In this document: positions 23,803 to 32,030 of the stretch, piece by piece | Layout of the letters: each line of letters begins with the position of its first letter | How positions within the stretch are numbered: position 1 is the stretch's first letter | Source: Firmicutes bacterium UBA3936 | GTDB taxonomy: Bacteria > Bacillota > Dethiobacteria > Dethiobacterales > Dethiobacteraceae | Direction of reading: 5' to 3' | Assembly: GCA_002385745.1 (NCBI GenBank) | Contig: DGEC01000041.1 | Span: 18,083-82,082, forward strand | DNA: 64,000 nt | The notes under the pieces: model-generated | The model's input: the letters and a program-made list of their open reading frames with translations, nothing else | What the model was told of the DNA's origin: nothing | Databases searched by the model: none | Position numbers and translations under genes: made by a program

Positions 23803-25908
23803 TTATTTCCTGCCCTTGTTCTGATTTTTTTCCTGGACAATTCTGGAGAGGTCACCAAGATACAGGAATAATTCCCTGACAAAAACCAGCAAGGCAAGGC
23901 GGTTATTCCGGATAGCAGCATCATCAGTCATAACCATTACCTCGTCAAAAAAGCGTTCTATAGGCATAAACAGGGGCGCAAGTGCAGTAAATACTTTTTC
24001 ATACTGCCTGCCTACAACACCTTCTTTCACTGCCGCCTCCGCCACCCGGGCCGCAGCATAAAGCTCCCTTTCAGCGGCAGTTGTGAAAAGACCGGGATCT
24101 ACCGCGGCAGGCTTTTGGCCGCGGGTAAGATTGGCGGCACGGGTAAAGGGTGTCAGAAGCCTGTCCAATTCCGGAGAGTCCAGTTTGGACTGCAGCAGGA
24201 AGGCGCTGCCCCGTATACCGGGCAAATCCCTTATTTTGCCTTTCAGTACAGCATCAATAACATCATAGCGAATCTGCTGTTCCGAGAGGCTGTGCTGCAC
24301 TCTCTGCAGCAGGAAGTCCTCCATCCGGCGGGCTGTCTCCGCAAAATCTCCATCAAGTTCAGCTTTTAAGCCTTCCAGGGCTATTTCACAAAGGCGTCCG
24401 AGAGGAACGGTCAGCTTGTGCAGTGAAAGTGCCGCAACCACTCCCGCCGCTCCGCGCCGCAGGGCATAGGGATCCTGCGAGCCTGAGGGCAAAAGTCCAA
24501 GGCCGAAGCAGGCTGCCAGGGTATCCATCTTGTCGGCAATGGCCACCAGCGCGCCGGGCAGCGACCGGGCAGGCTCGTCGCCGGCAAAGCGCGGTGCATA
24601 ATGCTCGTGGACAGCAACGGCCACCTCTTCGCTTTCACCGCTGCGCAGGGCATAGTGCATACCCATGGTACCCTGCAGTTCAGGAAACTCAGATACCATG
24701 CCTGTCATCAGGTCGGCCTTGGCAAGATATGCGGCCCTAGCTGCCGTTTCGCGGACGCCGGCGGGCAGCTGCAGTTCCCGGGAAAGCAGCTCGACAAAAG
24801 CAACCAGCCGCTCGGTTTTCCGTTTCATCGTCCCCACCGGCTCCAAAAAAACAATTTTATCAAGCTTATCCACATAATCAGCAAGCGGCTGCTTGCTGTC
24901 TTCGTTGAAGAAAAAGCGGGCATCGGCCAGGCGGGCGCGCAGCACCCGCTCATTTCCGGCCTGCACATTCTGCAGGTAAGCATCATCTGTACCGTTGCAG
25001 ACAGTGATAAAGTACGGCATTATCTCCCCGTCAGCATTGAAAACGGGGAAATAACGCTGGTGGATGCGCATAACGGTAATCAGCACTTCTTGCGGCAGCT
25101 CCAGGTACTCGCGTGAAAACTCTCCCGTCACAGCCTTCGGGTATTCCACCAGGTTTACCACTTCTTCCAACAGGCCGGCATCAAAGACAGTCCGGCCGCC
25201 AAGCTTCTCCGCCGCTTTCTCAACCTGCAGGACTATCTGTTTTTCCCTTTCCTGCGGGTCAGCAATCACAAAGCTCCTTTTTAATATTTCCGGGTAAAGA
25301 GAGGCTTCCTCTATCTCCACCGCTTCCGGAGCCAGAAAACGGTGCCCGCGGGTTTTATTCCCGGAATTGAGGCCGGCAAAGGAAAAGGCAACCGTTTCTT
25401 CCCCCCACAAAGCCGCAAGCCAGCGGATTGGGCGGGCAAACCGGACATCTTTGTCATGCCAAAACATCGGCTTTGGAAATGACAAACTGCCAATCAGCCG
25501 CCGGCAAAGTATAGGCAACAGCTCCCCGATCCTTTTGCCTTCTTCTTTCCGGACGGCAAAAACATAAGCAGTTCCGTTCACATCTTCAGTAAGAAGCTCC
25601 GAGACGTCAACTCCCTGGGAGCGGGCAAAGCCATAAGCCGCTTTTGTAGGGGTGCCGTCTGCCTGGAAGGCCGCTTTTGCCGCCGGGCCTTTCTTTTTTT
25701 CCACCAGCTCCTGCTGCCTGCCGGCAAGCCCTTCCACCAGCAGCGCCAGCCGGCGCGGGGTGCCGAAAACTTTAATTTCATCATATGAAAGGCGGGCGGC
25801 CCCGAGCTCCCGGGCAGCCGCTTCCCGCAACTGTGCAAGGGCGGGATTCATGAAGCGGGCCGGGATTTCTTCCGTCCCGATTTCCAATAGAAAAGCTTTT
25901 TTAGCCAT
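23803..25908 (-). CDS. glyS: Glycyl-tRNA synthetase, beta subunit
   Basis: A 701-residue subunit of the bacterial alpha2-beta2 glycyl-tRNA synthetase. It carries the tRNA-recognition parts: [15 protein letters not shown] at the start, the PTPxRLA-like [14 protein letters not shown], and an ALRR-containing HD-like middle ([15 protein letters not shown]), with the anticodon-binding DALR-type region at the C-terminus. Length is normal. The ATG at 25908 has AAGGGGTGAT upstream and overlaps the glyQ stop by eight bases; the open frame upstream to 26004 lies within glyQ and has no family similarity. Expressed with glyQ from a T-box-controlled transcript. Confidence 0.95.
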   Translation of the reverse strand: MAKKAFLLEIGTEEIPARFMNPALAQLREAAARELGAARLSYDEIKVFGTPRRLALLVEGLAGRQQELVEKKKGPAAKAAFQADGTPTKAAYGFARSQGVDVSELLTEDVNGTAYVFAVRKEEGKRIGELLPILCRRLIGSLSFPKPMFWHDKDVRFARPIRWLAALWGEETVAFSFAGLNSGNKTRGHRFLAPEAVEIEEASLYPEILKRSFVIADPQEREKQIVLQVEKAAEKLGGRTVFDAGLLEEVVNLVEYPKAVTGEFSREYLELPQEVLITVMRIHQRYFPVFNADGEIMPYFITVCNGTDDAYLQNVQAGNERVLRARLADARFFFNEDSKQPLADYVDKLDKIVFLEPVGTMKRKTERLVAFVELLSRELQLPAGVRETAARAAYLAKADLMTGMVSEFPELQGTMGMHYALRSGESEEVAVAVHEHYAPRFAGDEPARSLPGALVAIADKMDTLAACFGLGLLPSGSQDPYALRRGAAGVVAALSLHKLTVPLGRLCEIALEGLKAELDGDFAETARRMEDFLLQRVQHSLSEQQIRYDVIDAVLKGKIRDLPGIRGSAFLLQSKLDSPELDRLLTPFTRAANLTRGQKPAAVDPGLFTTAAERELYAAARVAEAAVKEGVVGRQYEKVFTALAPLFMPIERFFDEVMVMTDDAAIRNNRLALLVFVRELFLYLGDLSRIVQEKNQNKGRK

Positions 25909-26794
25909 TATAATCACCCCTTCTCCCGGGCAACAAAGGATAGCCCATTTCTTCCCTCTGCTGCAGGTATTGCTGCGCCGCAAGGCGTGAAAGATTGCGG
26001 ACACGGCCGATATAGGCCGTTCTTTCCGCTACACTGAGTGCGCCCCGGGCATCAAGAAGGTTAAAAATATGGGAACATTTCAGGACCTGATCATAGCCGG
26101 GCAGCACAAGGCCTTCTGCGAGCAGCCGTCCGGCCTCCTTTTCATGCGTGGCAAAAAGGCTAAACAGCATTTCAGTATCTGCCGCCTGAAAGCTGTAAAG
26201 GGAATGCTCCACTTCAGCCCGGTGGAAAAGCTCCCCGTAGGTAACAACACCTTCAGCCCATTGCAGGTCAAAAACATTTTCCTTGTCCTGCAGGTACATG
26301 GCGATACGTTCCAGACCGTAGGTTATTTCCACTGACACAAGATCGACATCAATTCCCCCCACCTGCTGAAAATAGGTAAACTGGGTTATTTCCATGCCAT
26401 CCAGCCACACTTCCCAGCCCAGTCCCCATGCTCCCAGGGTCGGGGACTCCCAGTTGTCCTCGACAAAACGGATATCATGCTCCCGGGGCACAATGCCCAG
26501 CTCCTGCAGGCTGTCCAGATAAAGCTGCTGGATCTCCGCCGGCGGCGGTTTTATAATCACCTGGAACTGGTGATGCTGGTAAAGGCGGTTGGGGTTCTCC
26601 CCATACCTCCCGTCCGTGGGGCGACGGGAAGGCTCAACGTAGGCGACGGCCCAGGGTTCAGGCCCCAGGGCCCTTAAGAAGGTGGCCGGATTCATTGTGC
26701 CGGCGCCCTTTTCCACATCATAGGGATTTGCCAGTACACAGTGATGGCGAGCCCAATAATTCTGGAGTTTGAAGATCATTGTCTGCAGGTCCAT
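25901..26794 (-). CDS. glyQ: Glycyl-tRNA synthetase, alpha subunit
   Basis: A 297-residue class II synthetase catalytic subunit that activates glycine and charges tRNA-Gly together with GlyS. MTFQDLI-like opening here as [19 protein letters not shown], then [40 protein letters not shown] (motif 2) and [13 protein letters not shown] are diagnostic. The start is ATG at 26794 after GGAGGCGAT. The leader is a glycine T-box, so transcription should be sensitive to uncharged tRNA-Gly. Confidence 0.97.
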   Translation of the reverse strand: MDLQTMIFKLQNYWARHHCVLANPYDVEKGAGTMNPATFLRALGPEPWAVAYVEPSRRPTDGRYGENPNRLYQHHQFQVIIKPPPAEIQQLYLDSLQELGIVPREHDIRFVEDNWESPTLGAWGLGWEVWLDGMEITQFTYFQQVGGIDVDLVSVEITYGLERIAMYLQDKENVFDLQWAEGVVTYGELFHRAEVEHSLYSFQAADTEMLFSLFATHEKEAGRLLAEGLVLPGYDQVLKCSHIFNLLDARGALSVAERTAYIGRVRNLSRLAAQQYLQQREEMGYPLLPGRRGDYNG

Positions 26795-26825
26795 CTCATC
26801 GCCTCCATCCAGTTTTTTTAGATAA

Positions 26826-27022
26826 GTAAAAGGAGCTTCTGTCCCATAGGGACGGGAAGCTCCCGCGGTTCCACCCTATTTGGCATGCCAGGCATGCCCA
26901 CTTGTTTGCTGCCGTTTCAACTGAAGCGCCCTTCCGCCGCTTATCCACGCCGGGCTTCCACCGTACCCCGGTTCGCTGTCTGGTTCACGACATACTCCTC
27001 TTCAAACGGTAGTTTTTTAGTT
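26826..27022 (-). promoter_or_regulatory. T-box riboswitch controlling glyQS
   Basis: The minus strand contains the T-box sequence AGGGTGGAACCGCGGG (26862-26877). The terminator follows directly: GGAGCTTC pairs with GAAGCTCC (26832-26863) and then TTTT. Upstream, GTGAACCAGACAGCGAACC (stem I region) matches glycine T-boxes. Uncharged tRNA-Gly is expected to stabilise the antiterminator. I did not resolve the specifier codon. Confidence 0.93.
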
Positions 27023-27029
27023 TGTCATT

Positions 27030-27058
27030 AATCTAACAAAAACAAGGGCTTTCGTCAA
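27030..27058 (-). promoter_or_regulatory. Promoter of the T-box / glyQS transcript
   Basis: On the minus strand TTGACG, a 17-base spacer and TAGATT, placed so that transcription begins just before the T-box. Confidence 0.6.
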
Positions 27059-27071
27059 GTCAAATATTTTT

Positions 27072-27500
27072 TTAAGTTTCTGCCCATTCTTCAGCATAAC
27101 GGGACAGGGTTTCCGCTTCCCTGCCGCCCGCTTCCAGGGTATAGTGCGCGAGCAGCAGGGCTACGGCCCCGATGGCAGTGGCCCGGGGAGCAAAAAGAGC
27201 GCCGGCTATGGCAAGGACCGCGGGAAATTCCAGCAGCACCCCATCTTCACCGCGCACCCGGACACTGGTTTTAACACCTTTTTGCCACATCTTTTTGAAC
27301 GGTTCTGCCACACTGCCTGACATGGCATCTTTGACCTTTTCAGCCTGCTTGTTCATAATACCGCCGTTACCCTCCTGTTCATGAATATCCAGTGCCAAAG
27401 TGACATCTCCGTCGGCTTCCTCCAGCAGTTTTCGCGCTTCCTGGTAGTTGAGGCCGGTTCGCTTGCGGATCAAATCGATTTTCTGAAGGGTTATATCCAT
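27072..27500 (-). CDS. UBA-like / DUF4342 protein
   Basis: A 142-residue protein. Residues 1-40 (LQKIDLIRKRTGLNYQEARK, then LLEEADGDVTLAL) form a UBA/TS-N-like helical domain. The remainder, with TSVRVRGEDGVLLEFPAVLA and a hydrophobic stretch GALFAPRATAIGAVALLLA, matches DUF4342. The function of the family is unknown; the hydrophobic stretch may contact the membrane. The start is ATG after AAAGGAGGG. It lies between recO and the glyQS leader, an insertion relative to the usual gene order. Confidence 0.72.
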   Translation of the reverse strand: MDITLQKIDLIRKRTGLNYQEARKLLEEADGDVTLALDIHEQEGNGGIMNKQAEKVKDAMSGSVAEPFKKMWQKGVKTSVRVRGEDGVLLEFPAVLAIAGALFAPRATAIGAVALLLAHYTLEAGGREAETLSRYAEEWAET

Positions 27501-27558
27501 TTCTGCCCTCCTTTGGTGTTGCGTATGTTAAATCTATTTTGCGTTAAGAAGGGCAAAA

Positions 27559-28311
27559 TTATTTCGGCGGTGAAAAAGCAGCGAGCTGTTGCAAAAAATC
27601 CAGGGATTTAAGCCTGTCAATTCCCAAAGCATGACTGAAAAGGCCGCTGCAAACCTGTCTGATTTCTTTGTTTTCCCGCCCGGGAAGGCGACAGACAGAC
27701 AATTTATAAAAGCCCAGTTTAAGGAAACGTCTCATAAACGCAAGGGCCGACGCACTGAGAGGAAAACTGCCGTGCGGCCGGGGGCAGCCGGTACAAAGCA
27801 GGCTCCCTCCTGCCGGATCGAAATAAAAGGGGCCTTCTTTACTGCCGCAGCTGCTGCAAGCCTCCAAAGCCGGACGCAAGCCCAGTTCCTCCAGTAAGTT
27901 AAGCTCAAAACAGCGGGCAACCCGGGCCGGACAAGCGTCTTTCTCCAGGTTCTCCAAAGCGGCAAGCAAAAGCAGAAATATTTTTTCCGCCGGTTCCCCC
28001 TCCGGCAGGCTGTGCTCGCACAATTCACAGAAATACTGGGCATAAGCCAGCTTTTCCAGATCCCTTTTCAGCCCGGAATAGGACTTAATGAGTTCTCCCT
28101 GGATGAAAATATAAAAGGTTTTCCCCGGCTTTAAAAGAAAATGCCCCAGATTCAGCGGTTCAACCAGTGAGACAAACCTGCTTTTTGTTTTGCGGCTTCC
28201 CCGGGCCACCGCCTTTATTTTGCCTGCCTGCGGCAGCAAAAGAGTCAGCAGCTTGTCGGCTTCCCCCAGGTTGCCGGTTCGCAGGATAATTGCCCGGCTG
28301 CGCAGTTCCAT
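27559..28311 (-). CDS. recO: DNA repair protein RecO
   Basis: A 250-residue recombination mediator that helps load RecA on single-stranded DNA with RecR. The N-terminal OB fold (RAIILRTGNLGEADKLLTLL, KIKAVARGSRKTKSRF) and the zinc site formed by CSSCG and CTGC (near residues 155-180) are visible. The length is typical. The ATG start is 12 bases after the era stop, so the genes are co-transcribed. Confidence 0.95.
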   Translation of the reverse strand: MELRSRAIILRTGNLGEADKLLTLLLPQAGKIKAVARGSRKTKSRFVSLVEPLNLGHFLLKPGKTFYIFIQGELIKSYSGLKRDLEKLAYAQYFCELCEHSLPEGEPAEKIFLLLLAALENLEKDACPARVARCFELNLLEELGLRPALEACSSCGSKEGPFYFDPAGGSLLCTGCPRPHGSFPLSASALAFMRRFLKLGFYKLSVCRLPGRENKEIRQVCSGLFSHALGIDRLKSLDFLQQLAAFSPPK

Positions 28312-28323
28312 AAAATTACCCCT

Positions 28324-29214
28324 CTAGTTCAGGTCCAGGCCAAATGACGGCCACAGACCCTCCTTATTTCTCCAGTCCGGTTTTACCTTCACCCACAACT
28401 GCAAAAAAACGGCGCTGCCCAAAAGCCCCTCAATATCTTCTCTGGCCAGTTGTCCTATTTCCTTGAGCATACTGCCGTTTTTCCCGATTACAATGCCCTT
28501 TTGTGAATCTTTTTCCACATAAATGTTGGCATGAATATCAATCAGCTCCCGGTCAGGTCTTTTGGCCAGTTCAGTTATTTCCACAGCCACCGCATGAGGA
28601 ATCTCCTCCCGTGTCAGCCGGAGGATTTTTTCCCGGATCAGTTCTGCAACAATAAAACGTTCCGGCTGATCCGTTACCATATCTGCGGGATAATAAAGCG
28701 GCCCCTCCGGAATAAACCGCAGAACCTGCGACAGCAGCTGCTCTTTGTTGGCTCCTGTCAGGGCCGAGAGGCAAAGAGCGGCGGCAAAGGGGTAGAAGGT
28801 ACAGTAATGGGCGATTATTTCCTGCGCCTTTCCCGCCCCGGCGGCATCTGCTTTGTTGGCAACCAGTATCACAGGTGTTTTAATATCCTGCAGCTCTCCG
28901 ATTATATATTCATCCCCCCTGCCGGGACCGGCCGCCGCATCCACCAGGAACAAAATCACATCAACTTCCTGCAAAGTGCGCAAAGCCAGGCTCACCATTT
29001 TTTCGCCCAGCTTGTGCCGGGGCTTATGAACTCCCGGTGTATCGAGGAATATCAGCTGGTAAGAATCCGTTGTCAGTATGCCGCGTATCTGGTTCCTGGT
29101 AGTCTGCGGCTTGTCGGAAATTATGGCCGCTTTGGAGCCGATAAGGGTGTTCATAAGTGTTGACTTGCCCACATTGGGCCTGCCAAGCAAAGCAACAAAA
29201 CCGGAACGGAACAT
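28324..29214 (-). CDS. era: GTPase Era
   Basis: A 296-residue GTPase needed for 16S rRNA maturation and 30S assembly. The G motifs are complete: GRPNVGKSTLMN (G1), QTTRNQIRG (G2), DTPGVH (G3), NKAD (G4) and SALTG (G5). The C-terminal KH domain includes VIGKNGSMLKEIG. The start is ATG with AGGTGAAAG upstream. It is followed closely by recO; the small yqzL found between them in bacilli is absent. Confidence 0.97.
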   Translation of the reverse strand: MFRSGFVALLGRPNVGKSTLMNTLIGSKAAIISDKPQTTRNQIRGILTTDSYQLIFLDTPGVHKPRHKLGEKMVSLALRTLQEVDVILFLVDAAAGPGRGDEYIIGELQDIKTPVILVANKADAAGAGKAQEIIAHYCTFYPFAAALCLSALTGANKEQLLSQVLRFIPEGPLYYPADMVTDQPERFIVAELIREKILRLTREEIPHAVAVEITELAKRPDRELIDIHANIYVEKDSQKGIVIGKNGSMLKEIGQLAREDIEGLLGSAVFLQLWVKVKPDWRNKEGLWPSFGLDLN

Positions 29215-29303
29215 TAACTTCTTTCACCTCGGGTTTATTATTTCTCCTTCCCGCCGGAGAAACCTTTCCGGTGCGACTTTACGGCAGCTGCAAGCCCTTG
29301 CCG

Positions 29304-29332
29304 TTGACGCTCCTGTCATAATTAACTATAAT
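29304..29332 (+). promoter_or_regulatory. Sigma-A promoter of the small membrane protein gene
   Basis: TTGACG (29304-29309), exactly 17 bases, TATAAT (29327-29332): a near-consensus promoter. Its -10 box overlaps an ATG at 29331, so that ATG cannot be the translation start. Confidence 0.7.
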
Positions 29333-29363
29333 GAAAACAGGAAAAACAGGGGGTAATACTGTT

Positions 29364-29567
29364 TTGCCGGGCAAAGAAAAAAAACGAAGCGAAGAAACAA
29401 AAAAACTGAAGGCCGCAGGCAACAAAGCCCTGCTTTTTAACATACTTTTCTTCATCGTTGTTATAGCCGCCCTTTTGCTGTCGCCTGTTATCGGTTTTCT
29501 CTGGAGTATTATTATAGTAACCGTTGTTTTTGTGATTATGATTTTCTCTATCTACTACAAAAAATAG
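29364..29567 (+). CDS. Small membrane protein of unknown function
   Basis: A 67-residue protein: a charged first 22 residues (PGKEKKRSEETKKLKAAGNK), then two closely spaced hydrophobic segments (LLFNILFFIVVIAALLL and IIIVTVVFVIMIFSI) ending in YYKK. It is probably a two-helix membrane hairpin. I place the start at the TTG at 29364 because AGGGGG lies ten bases upstream and because the upstream ATG at 29331 lies inside the -10 promoter box. It has its own promoter and terminator, divergent from era and convergent with cdd. No family recognised. Confidence 0.6.
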   Translation: MPGKEKKRSEETKKLKAAGNKALLFNILFFIVVIAALLLSPVIGFLWSIIIVTVVFVIMIFSIYYKK

Positions 29568-29596
29568 CATACGAAACATCAAATGTACAGTAAATG

Positions 29597-29625
29597 GCCC
29601 TAACCTAACCGGTTAGGGCTTTTTA
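29597..29625 (+). terminator. Terminator after the small membrane protein gene
   Basis: Nine-bp stem GCCCTAACC/GGTTAGGGC (29597-29605 with 29611-29619) then TTTTT. Its end touches the cdd stop codon. Confidence 0.85.
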
Positions 29626-30033
29626 TGTCGTTTGCGCCTCCGCGCTGAAAGCGGCAAAGGGCTCGGGCAGCAGTTCCGGCAGGCTGTAAACCCGCCTGTT
29701 CCCCTGCAGGTCGGCACAGACAATCCACATTTCCGGATTAAACTCGTACAGTACCTGCCGGCAGGCCCCACAGGGCACCGGCGGTTCGCTGCCGTCGGCA
29801 AGCAGGACTATGCCTTTAATCCTGCGCTTTCCGGCAGCCACTGCGGAAAAGACAGCCACCCGTTCAGCACACATGGTAAGCCCAAAGGAAACATTCTCCA
29901 CGTTGCAGCCCGCAAATATTTCCCCTTCCGCCAGGACCGCCGCCCCGACAGGATAGCGGGAATACGGGGCATATGCCTCTCTGCGGGCCGCCGCTGCCCT
30001 GGCAAGCATTTTTTCAACCACTGTCCTATCCAT
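29623..30033 (-). CDS. cdd: Cytidine deaminase
   Basis: A 136-residue zinc enzyme converting cytidine or deoxycytidine to the uridine form in pyrimidine salvage. FAGCNVENVSFGLTMCAERV supplies the first Cys and the catalytic Glu; PCGACRQVLYEF supplies the other two zinc Cys residues. PYSRYPVGAAVL is the usual N-terminal motif. The length is that of the small homotetrameric type. It lies ten bases downstream of the DUF881 gene. Confidence 0.95.
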   Translation of the reverse strand: MDRTVVEKMLARAAAARREAYAPYSRYPVGAAVLAEGEIFAGCNVENVSFGLTMCAERVAVFSAVAAGKRRIKGIVLLADGSEPPVPCGACRQVLYEFNPEMWIVCADLQGNRRVYSLPELLPEPFAAFSAEAQTT

Positions 30034-30043
30034 TTTATCACCC

Positions 30044-31099
30044 CTAGCGCGGAATGAAAGCAGGCAGTGTCAGGTTTTCCACCCGGTCAATTTCTATTGT
30101 CACCTGGCGGGATATTTCCAGGGTAATACGCATTATATCAAGCCCGCTTTCCAAAACTTCGGGATCTCCGATGGCGGTAATAACTACCGGGTTTACGGAA
30201 ATACGTTCGTCATTGACAAGAATAGAGGGTCCTACACAGCGAATAGCGCTGGTTGCAGTCAGGCGCTGATTACCCACAGCCACGCCGCTGGCTCCGGCAG
30301 CAAAAAGCTCGTTTACCATATCACGGACATCTGTGTCATGAATTATGGTATCGCTGGTGTAGCCGTTTTCCGCATCATAAATCCGGACGATAATTCCCGG
30401 ACCGGTCATTTCGCCAAAACCTGCCTTGACCCGCAGGTCATGCAGGGAAACGCGCAGGGTGTCTATTTCCTTTGTCAGGGTACGGATCTGTTCCATTAAG
30501 TTTACCGGCTGCATTAACTGGCCGTGCCCGTTTTCCACCTCAATTTCGACATCCAAATCCTGCATCAGTTCACCAGGAATAATCGTTTCGCTGATATTCT
30601 CAATCGTTTGCGGAGTTAAAAAACCGTCCGGTTCAACTTTTACGCCTTCCTCCCGCAGCAATCTGACGGTTAGTTTTAGTTTATCATAACCTGTCACGGC
30701 CTTTACATTTTCGTCCTGATTAACCAGGGACAAAACTTTCTCCCTTTGCTTGGTCTGGTATTCCTGCAGGATGATTTCCTGAGTACGGGAGCCATGAACC
30801 AAAATAGCCCTGTTTATTTCATCTCCGCTGGCAGCCAGTTCGATTTCATAATTAAAGCGGGAAAGGGCTTCATGCACCAGGGCACGGGAATCAACCTCAA
30901 GGTTCTTTGCCAGCCGTCTGTTGTATTCCACGAGACTTTTCGCCATATCCTTTTTTGCTTCCATGTTTTCGCTACCGGAAGCAAAGTTATGGTATAGAAA
31001 GTAAAAGCCGAAAATAACAAGTGCAATATTAACCAGGATTAAAAGAACAAGTAACAGCGTCTTTTTATCTGTAGCTGCCGCCGATGACGATCTTGGCAT
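30044..31099 (-). CDS. DUF881 membrane-anchored protein
   Basis: A 351-residue protein with one N-terminal membrane helix (about residues 14-36, LLLVLLILVNIALVIFGFYF), a helical middle, and a C-terminal DUF881 domain. In that domain IRTLTKEIDTLRVSL and VKAGFGEMTGPGIIVRIYDA lead into LFAAGASGVAVGNQRLTATS. DUF881 proteins are usually near division or cell-wall genes in Firmicutes and Actinobacteria; their function is unknown. Here it interrupts the usual dgkA-cdd spacing. The ATG start is preceded by GGAGGGGG. Confidence 0.82.
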   Translation of the reverse strand: MPRSSSAAATDKKTLLLVLLILVNIALVIFGFYFLYHNFASGSENMEAKKDMAKSLVEYNRRLAKNLEVDSRALVHEALSRFNYEIELAASGDEINRAILVHGSRTQEIILQEYQTKQREKVLSLVNQDENVKAVTGYDKLKLTVRLLREEGVKVEPDGFLTPQTIENISETIIPGELMQDLDVEIEVENGHGQLMQPVNLMEQIRTLTKEIDTLRVSLHDLRVKAGFGEMTGPGIIVRIYDAENGYTSDTIIHDTDVRDMVNELFAAGASGVAVGNQRLTATSAIRCVGPSILVNDERISVNPVVITAIGDPEVLESGLDIMRITLEISRQVTIEIDRVENLTLPAFIPR

Positions 31100-31174
31100 T
31101 TACGGTTCCCCCTCCATTTATCTAAAACTGCTTGCTGGGCCCCTTCCAAATTATCGGATCGCAGTTAATTATTG

Positions 31175-31195
31175 ATTATAAAAATATTTTATAAT
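31175..31195. other. AT-rich inverted repeat before the DUF881 gene
   Basis: Nine-bp arms ATTATAAAA/TTTTATAAT around ATA. It lies between dgkA and the DUF881 gene. It may be part of a promoter (a TATAAT is present on the minus strand) or a weak transcript end; I cannot decide. Confidence 0.3.
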
Positions 31196-31201
31196 AAGGC
31201 A

Positions 31202-31576
31202 CTAAAGTTTGGGAAGTATCTTTGGCAAAAAAATTACCAGGCCAACAATTACAGCGTATAATGCCGCCAGCAAAGCCGCACCTGCAGCAGCATTCTTAGC
31301 CAGGCGGGCAAGAGGATGGTATTCATCCGTAAAAAGGTCAACAACCCTTTCCAGGGAAGTATTCATCATTTCCATTGTCATTACCAGAAAGATTGCTGAA
31401 AGCAAAAAAAGCCATTCAAACCTGTCAAATTGGCAGTACAATCCCAGGAGCACCACCACTGCCGCAGCTGCCACGTGAAAACGCATATTGCGCTCACTGC
31501 GCCAGGCATCAGCCAAACCGTTAAGCGCAAAACGAAGGCTTTCCCGGAAATTCTTACTTTTCCTCATGTGGTGCAT
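31202..31576 (-). CDS. dgkA: Diacylglycerol/undecaprenol kinase (DgkA family)
   Basis: A 124-residue integral membrane kinase. SFRFALNGLADAW-like opening (here SLRFALNGLADAWRSERNMR), then FLVMTMEMMNTSLERVVDL with the catalytic Glu and the metal-binding Asn-Thr, and AKNAAAGAALLAAL in the third helix. In Gram-positives this family phosphorylates undecaprenol for cell-wall synthesis. The ATG at 31576 follows GGGAGTGAGG and overlaps ybeY by 23 bases. Confidence 0.92.
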   Translation of the reverse strand: MHHMRKSKNFRESLRFALNGLADAWRSERNMRFHVAAAAVVVLLGLYCQFDRFEWLFLLSAIFLVMTMEMMNTSLERVVDLFTDEYHPLARLAKNAAAGAALLAALYAVIVGLVIFLPKILPKL

Positions 31577-32030
31577 CAAGCCTCACTCCCGCCATATGCA
31601 GCAATTTCTCTTCCGCAGACCGCATTTCCTGCTCTTCCTTTTGGTTTTTATGGTCATACCCCAGCAAATGCAGTAAGCCATGAGTAAAAAGGCGCAGTAC
31701 TTCCTCTTCGGTATTCCAGCCGTACTCCATAGCCTGCCGGGCTGCGCTATCCAGGGAAATAACGATATCCCCAAGCAAAAGTTCCTCTGCCGTTATATCC
31801 GGTTCTTCTTCATCCAGAAGAGGGAAAGACAGCACATCGGTCGGTTTGTCCTCGCTGCGCCAGGATTTATTCAGCTCCTGAATCATTTTATCATCACACA
31901 AGAGCAGGCTGATTTCAGCTGCCAGGGAAATACCCGCCTTTTCCAGGGCTGTCGCGGCGATTTTCTCCATAACAGGCAATACTTGTACCGACAGCTTTCC
32001 GCCGGTCAGATCATTCATTAAGACCGGCAT
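31554..32030 (-). CDS. ybeY: Endoribonuclease YbeY
   Basis: A 158-residue metal-dependent RNase in rRNA maturation and ribosome quality control. The zinc motif HGLLHLLGYDH is complete; PTDVLSFPL and LLGDIVIS are the usual flanking motifs. The ATG follows GGGAGCGG and overlaps pgpH by 20 bases; the 3' end overlaps dgkA. Tight overlaps indicate a single operon. Confidence 0.95.
   Translation of the reverse strand: MPVLMNDLTGGKLSVQVLPVMEKIAATALEKAGISLAAEISLLLCDDKMIQELNKSWRSEDKPTDVLSFPLLDEEEPDITAEELLLGDIVISLDSAARQAMEYGWNTEEEVLRLFTHGLLHLLGYDHKNQKEEQEMRSAEEKLLHMAGVRLDAPHEEK

Noticed and set aside
26826..27022. Transfer RNA gene (T-box leader looks tRNA-like in parts)
   Set aside because: The conserved AGGGTGGAACCGCG and terminator identify it as a T-box; no cloverleaf could be drawn. 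No tRNA was found elsewhere in the window.
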